Shown: positions 9,120-18,379, counted from the stretch's first letter. The stretch is 64,000 nucleotides of DNA from Bremerella alba (GCF_013618625.1 NZ_JABRWO010000008.1:248001-312000); one strand, 5' to 3'. The notes: generated from the sequence alone by a model not told the origin. Numbers and translations: made by a program.

Positions 9120-9406
9120 GAAAAGCTTCTTTTAAGATCGACTGAAAGACTTGTTGGAAATATAGTTACGTCGTAAATTAGGACGGTTTTCACCGGGCCG
9201 GTTCCGTACCAATTTAAAGACTTTTCCATCCCGCTAACACCATCGAAGCAGCGGATAACGCTCTTCGGGTGGCCCTTGATCAGGCAGATTGTGCACTCTA
9301 GGTGACATTGCCTAAGCTTGAGGTATACTGGATGGGCTAGATAAACTGGTCAAAATTTGTCTTTTCATACCCGTAGCGTATCGCTGATTTGCTCCAGGAG
9401 TTGCTA

Positions 9407-9589
9407 ATGCCGAAAGCGCTGACGATTGTGGGAATGGGGGTCTCCGTTCTCCTACTTCTGGTATTCGCGCTCGACCTGTTAGCTGGCGTTCCGTTTGGTG
9501 GCGTCAGCATGACGATGGATATTGCCTTTGTGATTTGTGCGGGGATCCTCGGATTTCTGTCGTACACCACCTTCGTTGAACAAAAATAG
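9407..9589 (+). CDS. Small two-helix membrane protein
   Basis: A 60-residue protein, MPKALTIVGMGVSVLLLLVF at the start, with two hydrophobic helices (about 5-25 and 36-55) and the short linker AGVPFGGVSMT. It ends TTFVEQK. AGGAG at 9396-9400 lies 6 nt before ATG 9407, which decides this start and argues that the ORF is real. I do not know its function. It resembles short conserved planctomycete membrane proteins, but this is from memory only. Confidence 0.65.
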   Translation: MPKALTIVGMGVSVLLLLVFALDLLAGVPFGGVSMTMDIAFVICAGILGFLSYTTFVEQK

Positions 9590-9741
9590 TTCGACGCTCC
9601 TAGCCCATATTGCGGGATTTCGTCCGAAAAATCGTGCGTCTTCCCGCGTCTCTCCCACTGGTAACGAGAAAGTTTGCTTTACGCGGTTCGCCTTGGCTGG
9701 AAAAATAGAGGAAAGCCAAAGCAAATCAAGGGAGATAGCGA

Positions 9742-10800
9742 GTGCTGAATTTGAATCGTCGACGAATGTTGGGAATGCTAGGTGGTCTATCCGCCGCTGC
9801 TGTTGCTCCACCTCTGTTGGCAGCGCCTCCGTCCGATTCGCAGAGACGTACCTGGCAGGCCTGTGTCGAGAAAGGCCTGGGTTGGGTTCAACGTACTCAA
9901 TCGAGACTGGGGCACTGGACGGCTGCCAACTATCCCACCGCCATGACCGCGTTGGCCGGCACGGCCCTGTGTGCGTCTGGCTCGACCACGATGCAGGGAC
10001 CTTACTCTGAAAACTTACGCCGTGCTGTCGAGTTTCTCGTTTCCAAGGCGCGTCCTAACGGCTTGATCGGCGATCCACTGACCGACAATCGCTATACGTA
10101 CGGTCACGGTTTCTCGATGCTGTTCTTATCGCAGGTCTTGGGAGAGGAAGAAGACTCGCTGCGTCGTGAAGAACTGATCAAGATCTTGACCAATGCCGTG
10201 AAGTTTAGTGTCTTCGCCCAGACCAAATCGGGCGGCTGGGGCTATGTCAGCGCGAAGGACGGCAACGATTTCGACGAAGGCTCGACCACCATCACCCAGG
10301 TCCAGGGGCTACGCGGCTGCCGAAATGCAGGCATCCCGGTTCCGTCGGAAGCCGTCGAGAATGCCAAGAAGTATATCTACGACTGCCAGAATCCCGATGG
10401 AGGCATTTCGTATAGCTCGAAGAATCGTGGCACGTCACGCCCGGCGATTACGGCCGCTTCGATCTGCTGCCTGCAAAACGCAGGCGAAACGAAGTCGGAT
10501 GTCGTTCAGAAGATGCTCGACTATTGCAAAAAGAACCTCTACCAGATCCAAACCCAAGCCCAGAGTTTCAGCCACTGGCATTACTCGTACCTGTATTACT
10601 CGCAGGTCGTTTATCGCGAAGGAACCGACGACAAATCGTTTTGGGAAGCATTCCGTAATCGTCTGTACGATCGCATCAATAGCGAGCAGAACGGCGAAGG
10701 TTATTGGGACGAGACAAGCATCGGCCCCATTTACGTCACGGCCTGTAACCTGATCATGATGCAGCTCGACTTGGGCTACCTGCCGATCTATCAGCGTTAA
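9742..10800 (+). CDS. Exported prenyltransferase/squalene-cyclase-repeat protein
   Basis: A 352-residue protein with an alpha/alpha-barrel repeat fold of the prenyltransferase/squalene oxidase superfamily. The N-terminus (LNRRRMLGMLGGLSAAAVAPP) has twin arginines and a hydrophobic stretch ending before AAPP, a likely Tat signal. Repeat-like segments include GLGWVQRTQSRLGHW, SGGWGYVSAKDGNDFDEGSTT and CQNPDGGISYSS. The DxDD motif of cyclases is not apparent, so enzymatic cyclisation is unlikely; such exported proteins are common and uncharacterised in Planctomycetes. The start is GTG 9742 after GGGAGA. A tatC gene lies further along at 18380. Confidence 0.75.
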   Translation: MLNLNRRRMLGMLGGLSAAAVAPPLLAAPPSDSQRRTWQACVEKGLGWVQRTQSRLGHWTAANYPTAMTALAGTALCASGSTTMQGPYSENLRRAVEFLVSKARPNGLIGDPLTDNRYTYGHGFSMLFLSQVLGEEEDSLRREELIKILTNAVKFSVFAQTKSGGWGYVSAKDGNDFDEGSTTITQVQGLRGCRNAGIPVPSEAVENAKKYIYDCQNPDGGISYSSKNRGTSRPAITAASICCLQNAGETKSDVVQKMLDYCKKNLYQIQTQAQSFSHWHYSYLYYSQVVYREGTDDKSFWEAFRNRLYDRINSEQNGEGYWDETSIGPIYVTACNLIMMQLDLGYLPIYQR

Positions 10801-10844
10801 AGCGAGTTCTCTTTGACTCGCATTTTCCGGCGATCAGATTTGCT

Positions 10845-11005
10845 GAATGTAGCCAGGTGGCGCGAGCCCCTGGTGGTAGCTTGCGATTTTTATTTGAGCC
10901 CTGCAAGGGCGACCGAATCTTAACGATCGTTATTTCGGTCGCCCTTGCAGGGCTTTCGCTTTTTGTAGATCCGATCCCAGGGGCTGACGCCACCTGGCTA
11001 CATTC
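10845..11005. repeat. Nested inverted-repeat element, family B
   Basis: Outer arms of 29 nt (10845-10873, beginning GAATGTAGCCAGG, and 10977-11005) are inverted repeats with two mismatches. Inside them is a second, perfect 21-nt inverted repeat (10897-10917 and 10934-10954, AGCCCTGCAAGGG...). The transcript would form a long hairpin within a hairpin. The element fills the gap between two convergent genes (stops at 10800 and 11046). The outer core matches the element at 10-132. Confidence 0.85.
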
Positions 11006-11045
11006 GGTCGGCCTTCAATTTGGCGGGGCGGAAGGAATATCAGCG

Positions 11046-12590
11046 CTACGCCGAGTTCTCTTCCGCGTATGCAAGAATCGCTTCGACGATACCATCCATC
11101 GTATAAACGGTGGCTTCTACGGTCACGTCGTAGCCTAGCTCGCGGATCGTGTCGGTTGTGATTGGGCTGATGCTGACGATATTGCTGCTCTTCATCACCT
11201 CAGGAACCAGTTGAGCCGTCGCCCTGGCGATCGCGCTGCTGGTGACGATCAGCCAGTCGAACCCGGTGGTCTCGCTGCGCCGCTGCACCTCAGGCATAAC
11301 CTGCGTGACATCGTTGCTTTCGTAGGCGACCACTTCCGTCACGTTGGCACCATGCTGGGCAAGTCCCACCGGAAGGACGTCGCGACCGCGCGAGGCGCGC
11401 GGCAGCAAGACACGCTTTCCGGCAACCTGATTGGCCATCGCCTCGACCAGCGATTCGGCCCGATACTCGGCGGGGATAACATCGGCCTGGAAGCCGTATT
11501 CGGCTAACTGTTCCGCAGTACCCGGGCCGATCACGCCGATCTTGAGGTGCCCTAGAATGCGGAAATCGAAACCTAATTGTCGAAGCCGCTGCATGAAGAA
11601 CACGACGCCGTTGCGGCTGGAAAATGCAATCCAATCGAACGACTTCAAATTGGTAATTGCTTCGTCCAACGGGCCGGGATCGTCCGCAGCATGAATCTCG
11701 ATCGCTGGCTGCACGAGGACTTCTCCTCCCAGTTCGGCCAACGGCGATCGCAGTTGTTCGGCTTGATGTTCCGGACGCGTTATCAGCAGCGATTGCCCGA
11801 ACAGTGGGCGTTGTTCAAACCAATTGGGGATGCTGCGATCTTGGGCGACCTCTCCCACTACGGTGATCACCGGCGGGCGGATTCTCGATCCCGAGTGCAG
11901 CAAATTGGGGATCTCGCCCAACGTGCAGCGAAATGTTTCTTGATCTGGCCAACTACAGCGGCGGATGATCGCACAAGGGGTATCCGGCGACTTGCCATGT
12001 GCAATCAACTGGGCCGACCACTGTGGGGCCGTGGTGACGCCCATATAGAAAACCAACGTGCCGGGAAAGCAGGCCAGCCCTTGATAGTTAATCGCGGAAT
12101 CCTCTTTGCCGGGCTTTTCATGACCGGTGACAAACGCGACCGCCGAGGCATGGTCGGAGTGCGTTAGCGGAATGCCGGCATAGGCACTGGCCGCCAATGC
12201 CGTAGTGATTCCAGGCACAATCTGGAAGGGAACGCCCGCCGTCCGCAACGCTTCGATCTCTTCGGTCGCCCTGGCGAAGACGGTTGGATCGCCACTTTTG
12301 AGCCGCACGACCGTCTTGCCCTGCTTGGCTTGGGAAACCATCTCGTCGTTGATTCGGTCTTGCGACCAAAGTTTTCGCTGGGCGTGGCTGCCCAAGCAGT
12401 GCATCTGCTCGGCCGCCACGGCGTACTGCAGCAATTCTGGATTAGAAAGATAGTCGTACAGAACCACATCGGCCTGCTGCAGACAGTGAATGCCTCGCTG
12501 TGTGATAAGCCCCGCATCGCCGGGCCCGCTACCCACCAGATAGACAATTCCTGGTTCAGCGGCGGACGAATCTTGAACATTGGGTGTCAC
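11046..12590 (-). CDS. cobA-hemD: Uroporphyrinogen-III C-methyltransferase / uroporphyrinogen-III synthase fusion
   Basis: A 514-residue fusion. Residues about 14-255 are a SAM-dependent uroporphyrinogen-III methyltransferase (VYLVGSGPGDAGLIT, VRLKSGDPTVFARATEE, VPGITTALAASAYAGIPLTH, GTLVFYMGV), which makes precorrin-2. Residues about 270-510 are the HemD uroporphyrinogen-III synthase (FDWIAFSSRNGVVFFMQRL, LLPRASRGRDVLP, DWLIVTSSAIARA). One polypeptide thus makes and methylates the tetrapyrrole on the route to sirohaem or cobalamin. The dehydrogenase/ferrochelatase half of CysG is absent. The sirohaem enzyme CysI is at 21354-23063 in the same window. Confidence 0.93.
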   Translation of the reverse strand: MTPNVQDSSAAEPGIVYLVGSGPGDAGLITQRGIHCLQQADVVLYDYLSNPELLQYAVAAEQMHCLGSHAQRKLWSQDRINDEMVSQAKQGKTVVRLKSGDPTVFARATEEIEALRTAGVPFQIVPGITTALAASAYAGIPLTHSDHASAVAFVTGHEKPGKEDSAINYQGLACFPGTLVFYMGVTTAPQWSAQLIAHGKSPDTPCAIIRRCSWPDQETFRCTLGEIPNLLHSGSRIRPPVITVVGEVAQDRSIPNWFEQRPLFGQSLLITRPEHQAEQLRSPLAELGGEVLVQPAIEIHAADDPGPLDEAITNLKSFDWIAFSSRNGVVFFMQRLRQLGFDFRILGHLKIGVIGPGTAEQLAEYGFQADVIPAEYRAESLVEAMANQVAGKRVLLPRASRGRDVLPVGLAQHGANVTEVVAYESNDVTQVMPEVQRRSETTGFDWLIVTSSAIARATAQLVPEVMKSSNIVSISPITTDTIRELGYDVTVEATVYTMDGIVEAILAYAEENSA

Positions 12591-12756
12591 AGCGGTCCCT
12601 CAAAAGAGAGGTTTGGGCATGAAAAATTACGCTTCCCTGAATTTAAAACGAATCCACCCTCTGGCGGAAGCGGTTGATACAATAGGAGTAACGGATTATT
12701 GTGCTTGGCAAGCACCAAAAATTCTTCATGCATTTCTGATTGATCTGGCCCAGCTT

Positions 12757-14202
12757 ATGTCTGACGGTGGAAGTTTCTCAGTTTCCGAAGATGCCGATTA
12801 CGAAGTTTCGCCTGCGCTGCGGAAACAGCTGCAGCGGCTGTTTGATCACGCCTCGCAAATGATGAGCAAACCGAAATACGACTATGATTATGCGCATAGT
12901 CTGCTCGCAGATTGCTGCAAGAAGGACCCCGCGAACCTGGCGTACGTCGAGAAGATGTTCGAAAACCTCGACTTGAAGTTCAAGGGAAAGAAAAAAGGCT
13001 CGCTGTTTTCTGGTTTCGGCGGCAAGGGTGGCCTGAAGAAAGCGCTTTCGGCCAAAAAATGGCAGGATGTCATTAAGGAAGGGGTCGATCTGCTCAAAAG
13101 CAATCCCTACGACAGCGTTACCCTGCGGGCAATGGTCGATGCGTGCGAAGCGATGCGCTACAACGAGGTGGGCCTGCGTTACATGAAAAACGCAATGGAC
13201 GGCTCGCCAGGCGACATGGAGGTCATGCGTCACTGTGCTCGTTATTTGGGACGGGTTGGCCAGTTCGATCAGGCAATCGCCCTCTGGCACTTCGTCGAAG
13301 AGAAGAATCGCGGCGACAAGGAAGCGAATCAGATGATTTCGCAGCTGACGATCGACCGCCAACGCCGAGCCCGAGGCCTAGCCACCGTCACCAACCGGAT
13401 TGATCCGGCCGACGCAGCCAAAGTCCGCCGCCGACAAGCGTCCCAAGAAGAGGGTGAAAAGAAGTCCGAAGTACAGGAACGACCTGCCACAAAGATCGAA
13501 CTGAACGAGAAGCAAAAGCTAAAAGCCAAGATCGAAGCCGATCCGGATCAGCAAGAGAACTATCTGAAGTTGATCGATATGTGGGTCCAGGAAGAAAAGT
13601 TCTTCGAGGCCGAGGCGGTCTGGAAAGAGGCCCAGGCCCACTTTGGCGACTCGATGGTACTCACCGAAAAACGCGAAGATCTGCTGATCCTCAAGGCCCG
13701 ACATCGCTACAAAATGGCGGAAAACCAGGCCTCGTCTCAATCCAGCACGCAGCTTCTAGAGCTGGTTGAAACGGCTAAGAACGACCTGAATCGGTTGGAA
13801 TTGGAAATCTATACCAAACGCAACGAGCGCCATCCGGAAGACTTGTTGATCAAATACGAACTCAGTTTACGGCTCAAACGCCTGGGCAATTACGAACAAG
13901 CCGAAAAACTCTTTGACGAAATCGCACTCGCGGATGAAAAACTTTTAGCAATTTGCTACTTGGGCAAAGGAGAGTGTCTTCAGGCTCGCAAAAAATTCGT
14001 GACGGCCATGGAGATGTACGAAGAAGCCCTAAACTATTCTGACAACTTGAGTTCCGAACGATTAAAGCTGCTTCTGTATCGGGCCGGCGTGCTCGCTCAG
14101 GGGCTCAAAGAGTGGTCTTCGGCCATGACTTTGCTCAAAAGGCTCGAGAAAATGGATCCAGCCTATAAAGATGTGAAGCGACGGCTAGACAAACTCAAGT
14201 AA
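12757..14202 (+). CDS. TPR-repeat protein
   Basis: A protein of 481 residues from ATG 12757; the frame is open back to 12580, but the upstream part overlaps the divergent cobA-hemD start and reads unlike the rest. The body consists of tetratricopeptide-like helical pairs, for example YNEVGLRYMKNAMDGSPGDM, GQFDQAIALWHFVEEKN, GNYEQAEKLFDEIALADEKL and KKFVTAMEMYEEALNYSD. A charged Lys/Glu-rich linker lies near the middle (RRRQASQEEGEKKSEVQE). No signal peptide; probably a cytoplasmic scaffold. The rpsT gene follows after 72 nt. Function is unknown. Confidence 0.75.
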   Translation: MSDGGSFSVSEDADYEVSPALRKQLQRLFDHASQMMSKPKYDYDYAHSLLADCCKKDPANLAYVEKMFENLDLKFKGKKKGSLFSGFGGKGGLKKALSAKKWQDVIKEGVDLLKSNPYDSVTLRAMVDACEAMRYNEVGLRYMKNAMDGSPGDMEVMRHCARYLGRVGQFDQAIALWHFVEEKNRGDKEANQMISQLTIDRQRRARGLATVTNRIDPADAAKVRRRQASQEEGEKKSEVQERPATKIELNEKQKLKAKIEADPDQQENYLKLIDMWVQEEKFFEAEAVWKEAQAHFGDSMVLTEKREDLLILKARHRYKMAENQASSQSSTQLLELVETAKNDLNRLELEIYTKRNERHPEDLLIKYELSLRLKRLGNYEQAEKLFDEIALADEKLLAICYLGKGECLQARKKFVTAMEMYEEALNYSDNLSSERLKLLLYRAGVLAQGLKEWSSAMTLLKRLEKMDPAYKDVKRRLDKLK

Positions 14203-14274
14203 ATGGGGGATGATGATTAGCTTCTATTAAGAGTCTGACAAAGGACTGTTCGTTTCCGAATACCTGGTTCAATC

Positions 14275-14553
14275 ATGCCCAATACCAAGAGCGCCCAAAA
14301 ACGTCTTCGCCAGAATGCTGTTCGCCGTACGCACAATCGTGCGGTCAAGTCTTCGATTCGTTCCACGATCCGCAAGGTTCGAGAAGCCGTTTCCGCTAAG
14401 GAATTCGAAAAGGCAGACGAACTGTTCCGCGTCGCGGTCAAAAAGCTGGACAAAGCTGGCGCCAAGCACGTGTTCCACCAAAAGACCACGTCGCGTTTGA
14501 AGTCGCGTCTGAATCAGCACATCAAGTCCGCCAAGGACAAGGCTACCGCCTAG
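14275..14553 (+). CDS. rpsT: 30S ribosomal protein S20
   Basis: A 92-residue basic protein that binds the 5' domain of 16S rRNA early in small-subunit assembly. It opens with MPNTKSAQKRLRQNAVRRTHN, cut here by the hallmark NTKSAxKR segment, followed by the helical hairpin VKSSIRSTIRKVREAVSAKE and the AGAKHVFHQKTTSRLKSRL C-terminal signature. Full length. It is probably transcribed with or just downstream of the TPR gene. A GCATGCCT hairpin lies downstream at 14596. Confidence 0.96.
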   Translation: MPNTKSAQKRLRQNAVRRTHNRAVKSSIRSTIRKVREAVSAKEFEKADELFRVAVKKLDKAGAKHVFHQKTTSRLKSRLNQHIKSAKDKATA

Positions 14554-14595
14554 TTCGCCGCTGATTGGTTTTCTCGGACGCTGTGGTTCTTAACG

Positions 14596-14617
14596 GCATG
14601 CCTAATTTCAGGCATGC
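14596..14617. terminator. Hairpin between rpsT and pyrK
   Basis: GCATGCCT (14596-14603) and AGGCATGC (14610-14617) form a perfect 8-bp stem with a 6-nt loop, at the junction of convergent genes and overlapping the pyrK stop. No U-tract follows on either strand, so intrinsic termination is uncertain. Confidence 0.35.
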
Positions 14618-15459
14618 TCCCAGGCGATATCCGATGCTTCGAAGATTGGTCCTTCGACGCACGTGCGTTTGTAATCCCAGCTGCCATCTTCCTGGCATAC
14701 CGGGGCCACGCAGGTAAAGCAGATTCCGATACCGCACGCCATCGGCGTTTCTAGCGAAACCTGGCACGGTATCTTTCGCCCGGTTGTTAACGCGCTGACC
14801 GCTTCCATCATCTTCTCGGGGCCACAGCACAACACGTGGGCCGGACCTGCTTCTTCCGCAAGTGCTTGCTCGAGTAGTACCGTCACGAGCCCGTGGTGCC
14901 CTGCACTGCCGTCTTCGGTGCAGATCTTCAATTCCATTCCCGTCGCTTTGAAGTCGTCGAGTCCGGCCAGGTCCGAGACCGATCGGGCTCCGTAGCACAG
15001 CGTAACCTTCTTGGGCTTGCTGACGTTGAAGGTCTCGGTTCCATACGACTGCTGGCCGAGAACCTGCTTGGCGACCGCTAGAAACGGTGTCTGCCCGATG
15101 CCACCGGCAACCAGAATGAGGTGGTCGGTCTCGGGAATCGTAAAGCCGTTGCCTAAGGGGCCCCAGACTTCGAGCTTCTGTCCTGGCTCGAGCTTTTGGA
15201 GCCGCGAGGTGAGCTTGCCGTGGACCTGGTAGACAACATCGACGTACTTCGGTTTGCCATCTTCGCCGGCGACGACATCGTATAGTGCGAAGGCACGCCC
15301 TAGCAGTGGATCGAAACAGTCGGCAATGCGGACCATGACAAACTGACCCGGTCGAATCTTCGCGGCGATCTCGGGGGCCTCGAAGCGTACTCGATAGACT
15401 CGGGCAGCAAGGGCAACGTTCTCTACGATGGAAGTTGCCTGGAATTGGAACTGAGACAT
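14608..15459 (-). CDS. pyrK: Dihydroorotate dehydrogenase electron-transfer subunit (PyrK-like)
   Basis: A 283-residue FAD and [2Fe-2S] protein that passes electrons from dihydroorotate dehydrogenase B to NAD. The FAD domain has RPGQFVMVRI (about 38-47), the NAD domain LILVAGGIGQTPFLAVAKQVL (about 115-135), and the C-terminal cluster cysteines lie in ACGIGICFTCVAP and KRTCVEGP. The length is slightly above the usual 250-265. The partner pyrD is not in the window, so a related reductase subunit is possible. The upstream pseudouridine synthase gene ends 25 nt before it on the same strand. Confidence 0.87.
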   Translation of the reverse strand: MSQFQFQATSIVENVALAARVYRVRFEAPEIAAKIRPGQFVMVRIADCFDPLLGRAFALYDVVAGEDGKPKYVDVVYQVHGKLTSRLQKLEPGQKLEVWGPLGNGFTIPETDHLILVAGGIGQTPFLAVAKQVLGQQSYGTETFNVSKPKKVTLCYGARSVSDLAGLDDFKATGMELKICTEDGSAGHHGLVTVLLEQALAEEAGPAHVLCCGPEKMMEAVSALTTGRKIPCQVSLETPMACGIGICFTCVAPVCQEDGSWDYKRTCVEGPIFEASDIAWEHA

Positions 15460-15484
15460 GGGCCTGGCAATCCTTGGTCGGGCA

Positions 15485-16456
15485 CTATTTGCGGCGCATT
15501 TGCTTCTTCTTGGAAGCCTGCTTTTGTTTCACGGCTCGCCCCTCGCCTCGGCGCGATTCGATAGGTGCAGGCTGCTGGTCGGACTTTCTCTTGGATTTCT
15601 TCTTTTTGCCACCCCGATACGCTGCACCTTTGGAGGTCGTCTTTTTGGTGCGACGGCTGTCCGGGCTGGTACTGGTGGCACGGCGAGGCATGAGCTTTCG
15701 CTTCGGTGCACCTTTGGCGGCACTGGCGTCCGAGCTTTCACGCAGGGCTTTGACTTCCGATGGCTTGAGCTCTCGAAACGATCCGGCCGGAACATCGCCC
15801 AGCTTGAGGGGGCCAATCGAAATCCGTTTCAGGCGAAGCACTTTATGCCCGACCTTGGCAAGTAAGCGGCGAATCTCGCGGTTTTTGCCTTCGCGGAGGA
15901 CTATCTCGAGGATCGAACTTTTGCCCAGCTTTCTTTTCAGGCGGCAACTTTCGGCTTTGACGAAGCCATCGGCAATGTAGACGCCGCTCTGGATCATCTT
16001 GATCTCTTCGACCGCGAGAGCACCGGCGACTTCCACATGGTAGGTCTTGGCGACGCCGTACCGTGGGTGGGCCAGGTGGTTCGCCAGTTCACCATCGTTG
16101 GTGATGATGATCAGGCCTTCGCTCTGCCGATCGAGGCGCCCGATGGTGAATAGTCGCTCGTCTTGCGGCACCAAGTCGATCACGCGGGTGCGGCCTGCCT
16201 GATCGAAGTTGGTACTGACCACGCCGACTGGTTTGTTCAGGATGAAATACTGCTTGCGGCGGACGCGGATTCGCTGGCCATCGACCAGAATCTCTTGCTT
16301 GGCTGGATCGACGGAGGTGCCTAGCTCGGTGACGAAACTTCCGTCAACTTCAACGCGGCCTTCCTGGATGATCTCTTCGCACCTGCGGCGCGAGCCGATC
16401 CCGGCTTCAGCGAGGACTTTATGGAGACGAACCAACGATGACGATGAACCAGGCAT
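15485..16456 (-). CDS. rluB: RluB/RsuA-family pseudouridine synthase
   Basis: Isomerises uridine to pseudouridine in ribosomal RNA. Of 323 residues, the first 60 form an S4 RNA-binding domain (VRLHKVLAEAGIGSRRRCEEII). The catalytic aspartate lies in TIGRLDRQSEGLIIITNDGE. RREIRRLLAKVGHKVLRLKR-like sequence marks the family C-terminal motif. After about residue 235 there is a 90-residue Lys/Arg/Ser-rich tail (KKKKSKRKSDQQ), probably an RNA-binding extension. RluB versus RluE/F specificity cannot be decided. Likely co-transcribed with pyrK. Confidence 0.9.
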   Translation of the reverse strand: MPGSSSSLVRLHKVLAEAGIGSRRRCEEIIQEGRVEVDGSFVTELGTSVDPAKQEILVDGQRIRVRRKQYFILNKPVGVVSTNFDQAGRTRVIDLVPQDERLFTIGRLDRQSEGLIIITNDGELANHLAHPRYGVAKTYHVEVAGALAVEEIKMIQSGVYIADGFVKAESCRLKRKLGKSSILEIVLREGKNREIRRLLAKVGHKVLRLKRISIGPLKLGDVPAGSFRELKPSEVKALRESSDASAAKGAPKRKLMPRRATSTSPDSRRTKKTTSKGAAYRGGKKKKSKRKSDQQPAPIESRRGEGRAVKQKQASKKKQMRRK

Positions 16457-16551
16457 GGGGCCAACAGACTACGAGAAAAAAGGACTTCGGCGAATGGCTC
16501 TATGATACGCCTGGAGTCCTGCTTAGCCCATGGGTAGCGAGCGTAAACCGG

Positions 16552-16812
16552 CTAAAACGCGGGGTTTCCGTTGGGATCGAGAAAGCTATACGGCTGATTT
16601 TTGACCGCCTCGGGGAGCGACGAGCTGTATTCGCGAGGACGCACACCCAGCATTTCGGGTCCGGCGTCGGTATCTGGGTAAGGATCGCTGTGCACAGCTC
16701 TTAGGCGTTGTTGTTGGACGGTTCCAGGGTTGAACCAGTTAGGCCTCGCCAGGCTAGCGCAGCCCGACGACGTCAGCAAAAACAGGCCGATAATCGTAAG
16801 GCGAGGCAACAT
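16552..16812 (-). CDS. Small lipoprotein
   Basis: An 86-residue protein with a lipoprotein signal (MLPRLTIIGLFLLTSSGCAS): a hydrophobic stretch and a lipobox ending at Cys18. The mature part is short and Pro/Asn-rich (PNWFNPGTVQQQRLR, ending DPNGNPAF). It is probably anchored in the outer or inner membrane. Homologous short lipoproteins ending in a DPNGNP-like segment are typical of Planctomycetes, from memory. Function is unknown. Confidence 0.65.
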   Translation of the reverse strand: MLPRLTIIGLFLLTSSGCASLARPNWFNPGTVQQQRLRAVHSDPYPDTDAGPEMLGVRPREYSSSLPEAVKNQPYSFLDPNGNPAF

Positions 16813-16925
16813 GGGGAAAGTCTCCGAGGGAAACCCGAGTTCAATTTTGCGGACAATACCTGTTTCTCTGCATTACCGCAATGGAGAACCGGGCCAGGCC
16901 CCGAAATGCCAGCCGCCCCGTGCTT

Positions 16926-17897
16926 TTACGGCATGTACATATCCAGCAGGACGGTCGGCTCCAGGGCTCGCAAGGACAACGGACCGCACGCAGCCGGAAC
17001 GACGAAGGTCGAACCTTTGCCCAGTGCCTGATCGAGTTGGGCGTGCGACGAGCGGACTTTCCCCTCGAGAACGGCCACGATATGAAATCGTTTCTCGTCG
17101 CCAATCGACTTCCGATCGTCGAACTCCCAGCGATCGAGGATGAACTTGTCGCACGTGACGAGTCGTTCAATCCGCGGGTCCGATGTTGGCTGCGGCTCTT
17201 GCGGCTGGACCGGGCCTTTTTCGTAGTCGATCGTTTCGAGGGATCGCTCGACATGAAGTGCCCTCGGCTTGCCGTCAGCCCCTACGCGGCCCCAATCGTA
17301 CAAGCGGAACGTCGTATTGCTGGCCTGCTGGATCTCTGCGACCAGCAATCCCTTGCCCAACGCATGCACGGTTTTTGCCGGAATGAACAAGCAATCGCCT
17401 GTGTGGGGCTCTAGGACATGCATCATGTCGATGACTTTGTCGTCGGCGACGGCTTGGGCCAGGTCTTGCTGGGAAACGCCATCTTTCAGGCCAACATAGA
17501 CCTTGGCCCCCGGCTGAGCATCGAGAATGTACCAGGCTTCGGTCTTACCCAGATCTGGCGGATCGAGGGTGGCCCCTTGGGCGTCGTCGGGGTGAACTTG
17601 AATCGAGAGATCGCGATTGGCATCGAGAAACTTGAACAGCAGCGGAAAGGTCTCGGAAGGAGTCTTCACGCCGAACAGGTCTTGCGGAAATTGTTGAACT
17701 AACTGACCCAGCGTTTTACCGGCTTCCGGGCCATTGGCTACAACGCTTTGATCGTCGCCATGATCGACCACTTCCCAGCTTTCAGCGAAGATCCCCTCGG
17801 CGGGAATCGGCTTGTTAAGCACCGTCCCCAAACGCCTGCCACCCCAGATATAGTCTCGAAAGGTCGGATTAAAAATCAGCGGATAATTCAACGACAC
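16926..17897 (-). CDS. manA: Class I mannose-6-phosphate isomerase
   Basis: Interconverts fructose-6-phosphate and mannose-6-phosphate and feeds mannose into glycan synthesis. The 323 residues are of the short (Bacillus-type) class. Zinc ligands are in IQVHPDDAQG and KTEAWYIL, with the catalytic-side KTVHALGKGLL. The cupin C-terminal half follows. The GTG at 17897 is chosen because AGAGGA lies 6 nt upstream; a TTG at 17918 would add seven residues. It faces the long spacer before tatC. Confidence 0.88.
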   Translation of the reverse strand: MSLNYPLIFNPTFRDYIWGGRRLGTVLNKPIPAEGIFAESWEVVDHGDDQSVVANGPEAGKTLGQLVQQFPQDLFGVKTPSETFPLLFKFLDANRDLSIQVHPDDAQGATLDPPDLGKTEAWYILDAQPGAKVYVGLKDGVSQQDLAQAVADDKVIDMMHVLEPHTGDCLFIPAKTVHALGKGLLVAEIQQASNTTFRLYDWGRVGADGKPRALHVERSLETIDYEKGPVQPQEPQPTSDPRIERLVTCDKFILDRWEFDDRKSIGDEKRFHIVAVLEGKVRSSHAQLDQALGKGSTFVVPAACGPLSLRALEPTVLLDMYMP

Positions 17898-18379
17898 GGC
17901 GCATCCTCTTAGCTGCAAGTCTAACGGTTATACCGGTTTTACGAATTGGAAAACTGTGCCACTAAATCTGGTCCCCTTGCCCCTTGGGGGAGAGGGTTAG
18001 GGTGAGGGGCGAAGCAGGTACCCGCTTCCCAACCCTTACCCTGGCCCTCTCCCTTGGGAAGGGAGAGGGGAAAAGATTTTGCGGCCTATCTGCGGGACAT
18101 TGTAACGAAACGAAGTCGTTGATAGGATAAAACTATGTCAGGTGGCAGGACCGGCCTTTTTCTCAGCCCCATTGCTGTCGCGCGAAGTGCTCTTTCGGGG
18201 TGCCGGGCAGGATCCACCGACATGGTAAGACAACCTGATCGCTTCGATTGGCGTGAAGCGGACGGCCTGAGTTCAGGCTTCCGTGGCTCACCCAGATCCG
18301 CTCAGGCATAAGCTTACTGCGACTTTCTGTCTCCCTGCAATTCCCATAGCGATGCGATTTCTGCACTGAGGTTCTCGGA
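17898..18379. other. Spacer between manA and tatC
   Basis: A 482-nt divergent spacer. It holds the GC-rich repeat at 17971-18075 and, at about 18135-18310, short open frames on both strands (57 codons plus, about 48 codons minus) and small palindromes such as GCCTGA/TCAGGC near 18268. Neither frame has a Shine-Dalgarno site or a recognisable product. The region also must contain both promoters; no clear match to TTGACA/TATAAT was found. Confidence 0.4.
17971..18075. repeat. GC-rich imperfect inverted repeat
   Basis: Alternating C-rich and G-rich blocks, such as CCCCTTGGGGGAGAGGG, GGGTGAGGGG, CCCTTACCCTGG and CCCTCTCCCTTGGGAAGGGA, that can form several nested hairpins. The CCCTCTCC/GGAGAGGG theme recurs at 21248-21290. 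It resembles the dispersed intergenic repeats of many planctomycete genomes. Non-coding. Confidence 0.6.

Noticed and set aside
12580-12756. N-terminal extension of the TPR protein
   Set aside because: It overlaps the start of the divergent cobA-hemD gene and lacks TPR character; kept only as an alternative start.
18135-18310. Short open frames on both strands before tatC
   Set aside because: No ribosome binding site, no known domain; more likely non-coding spacer.
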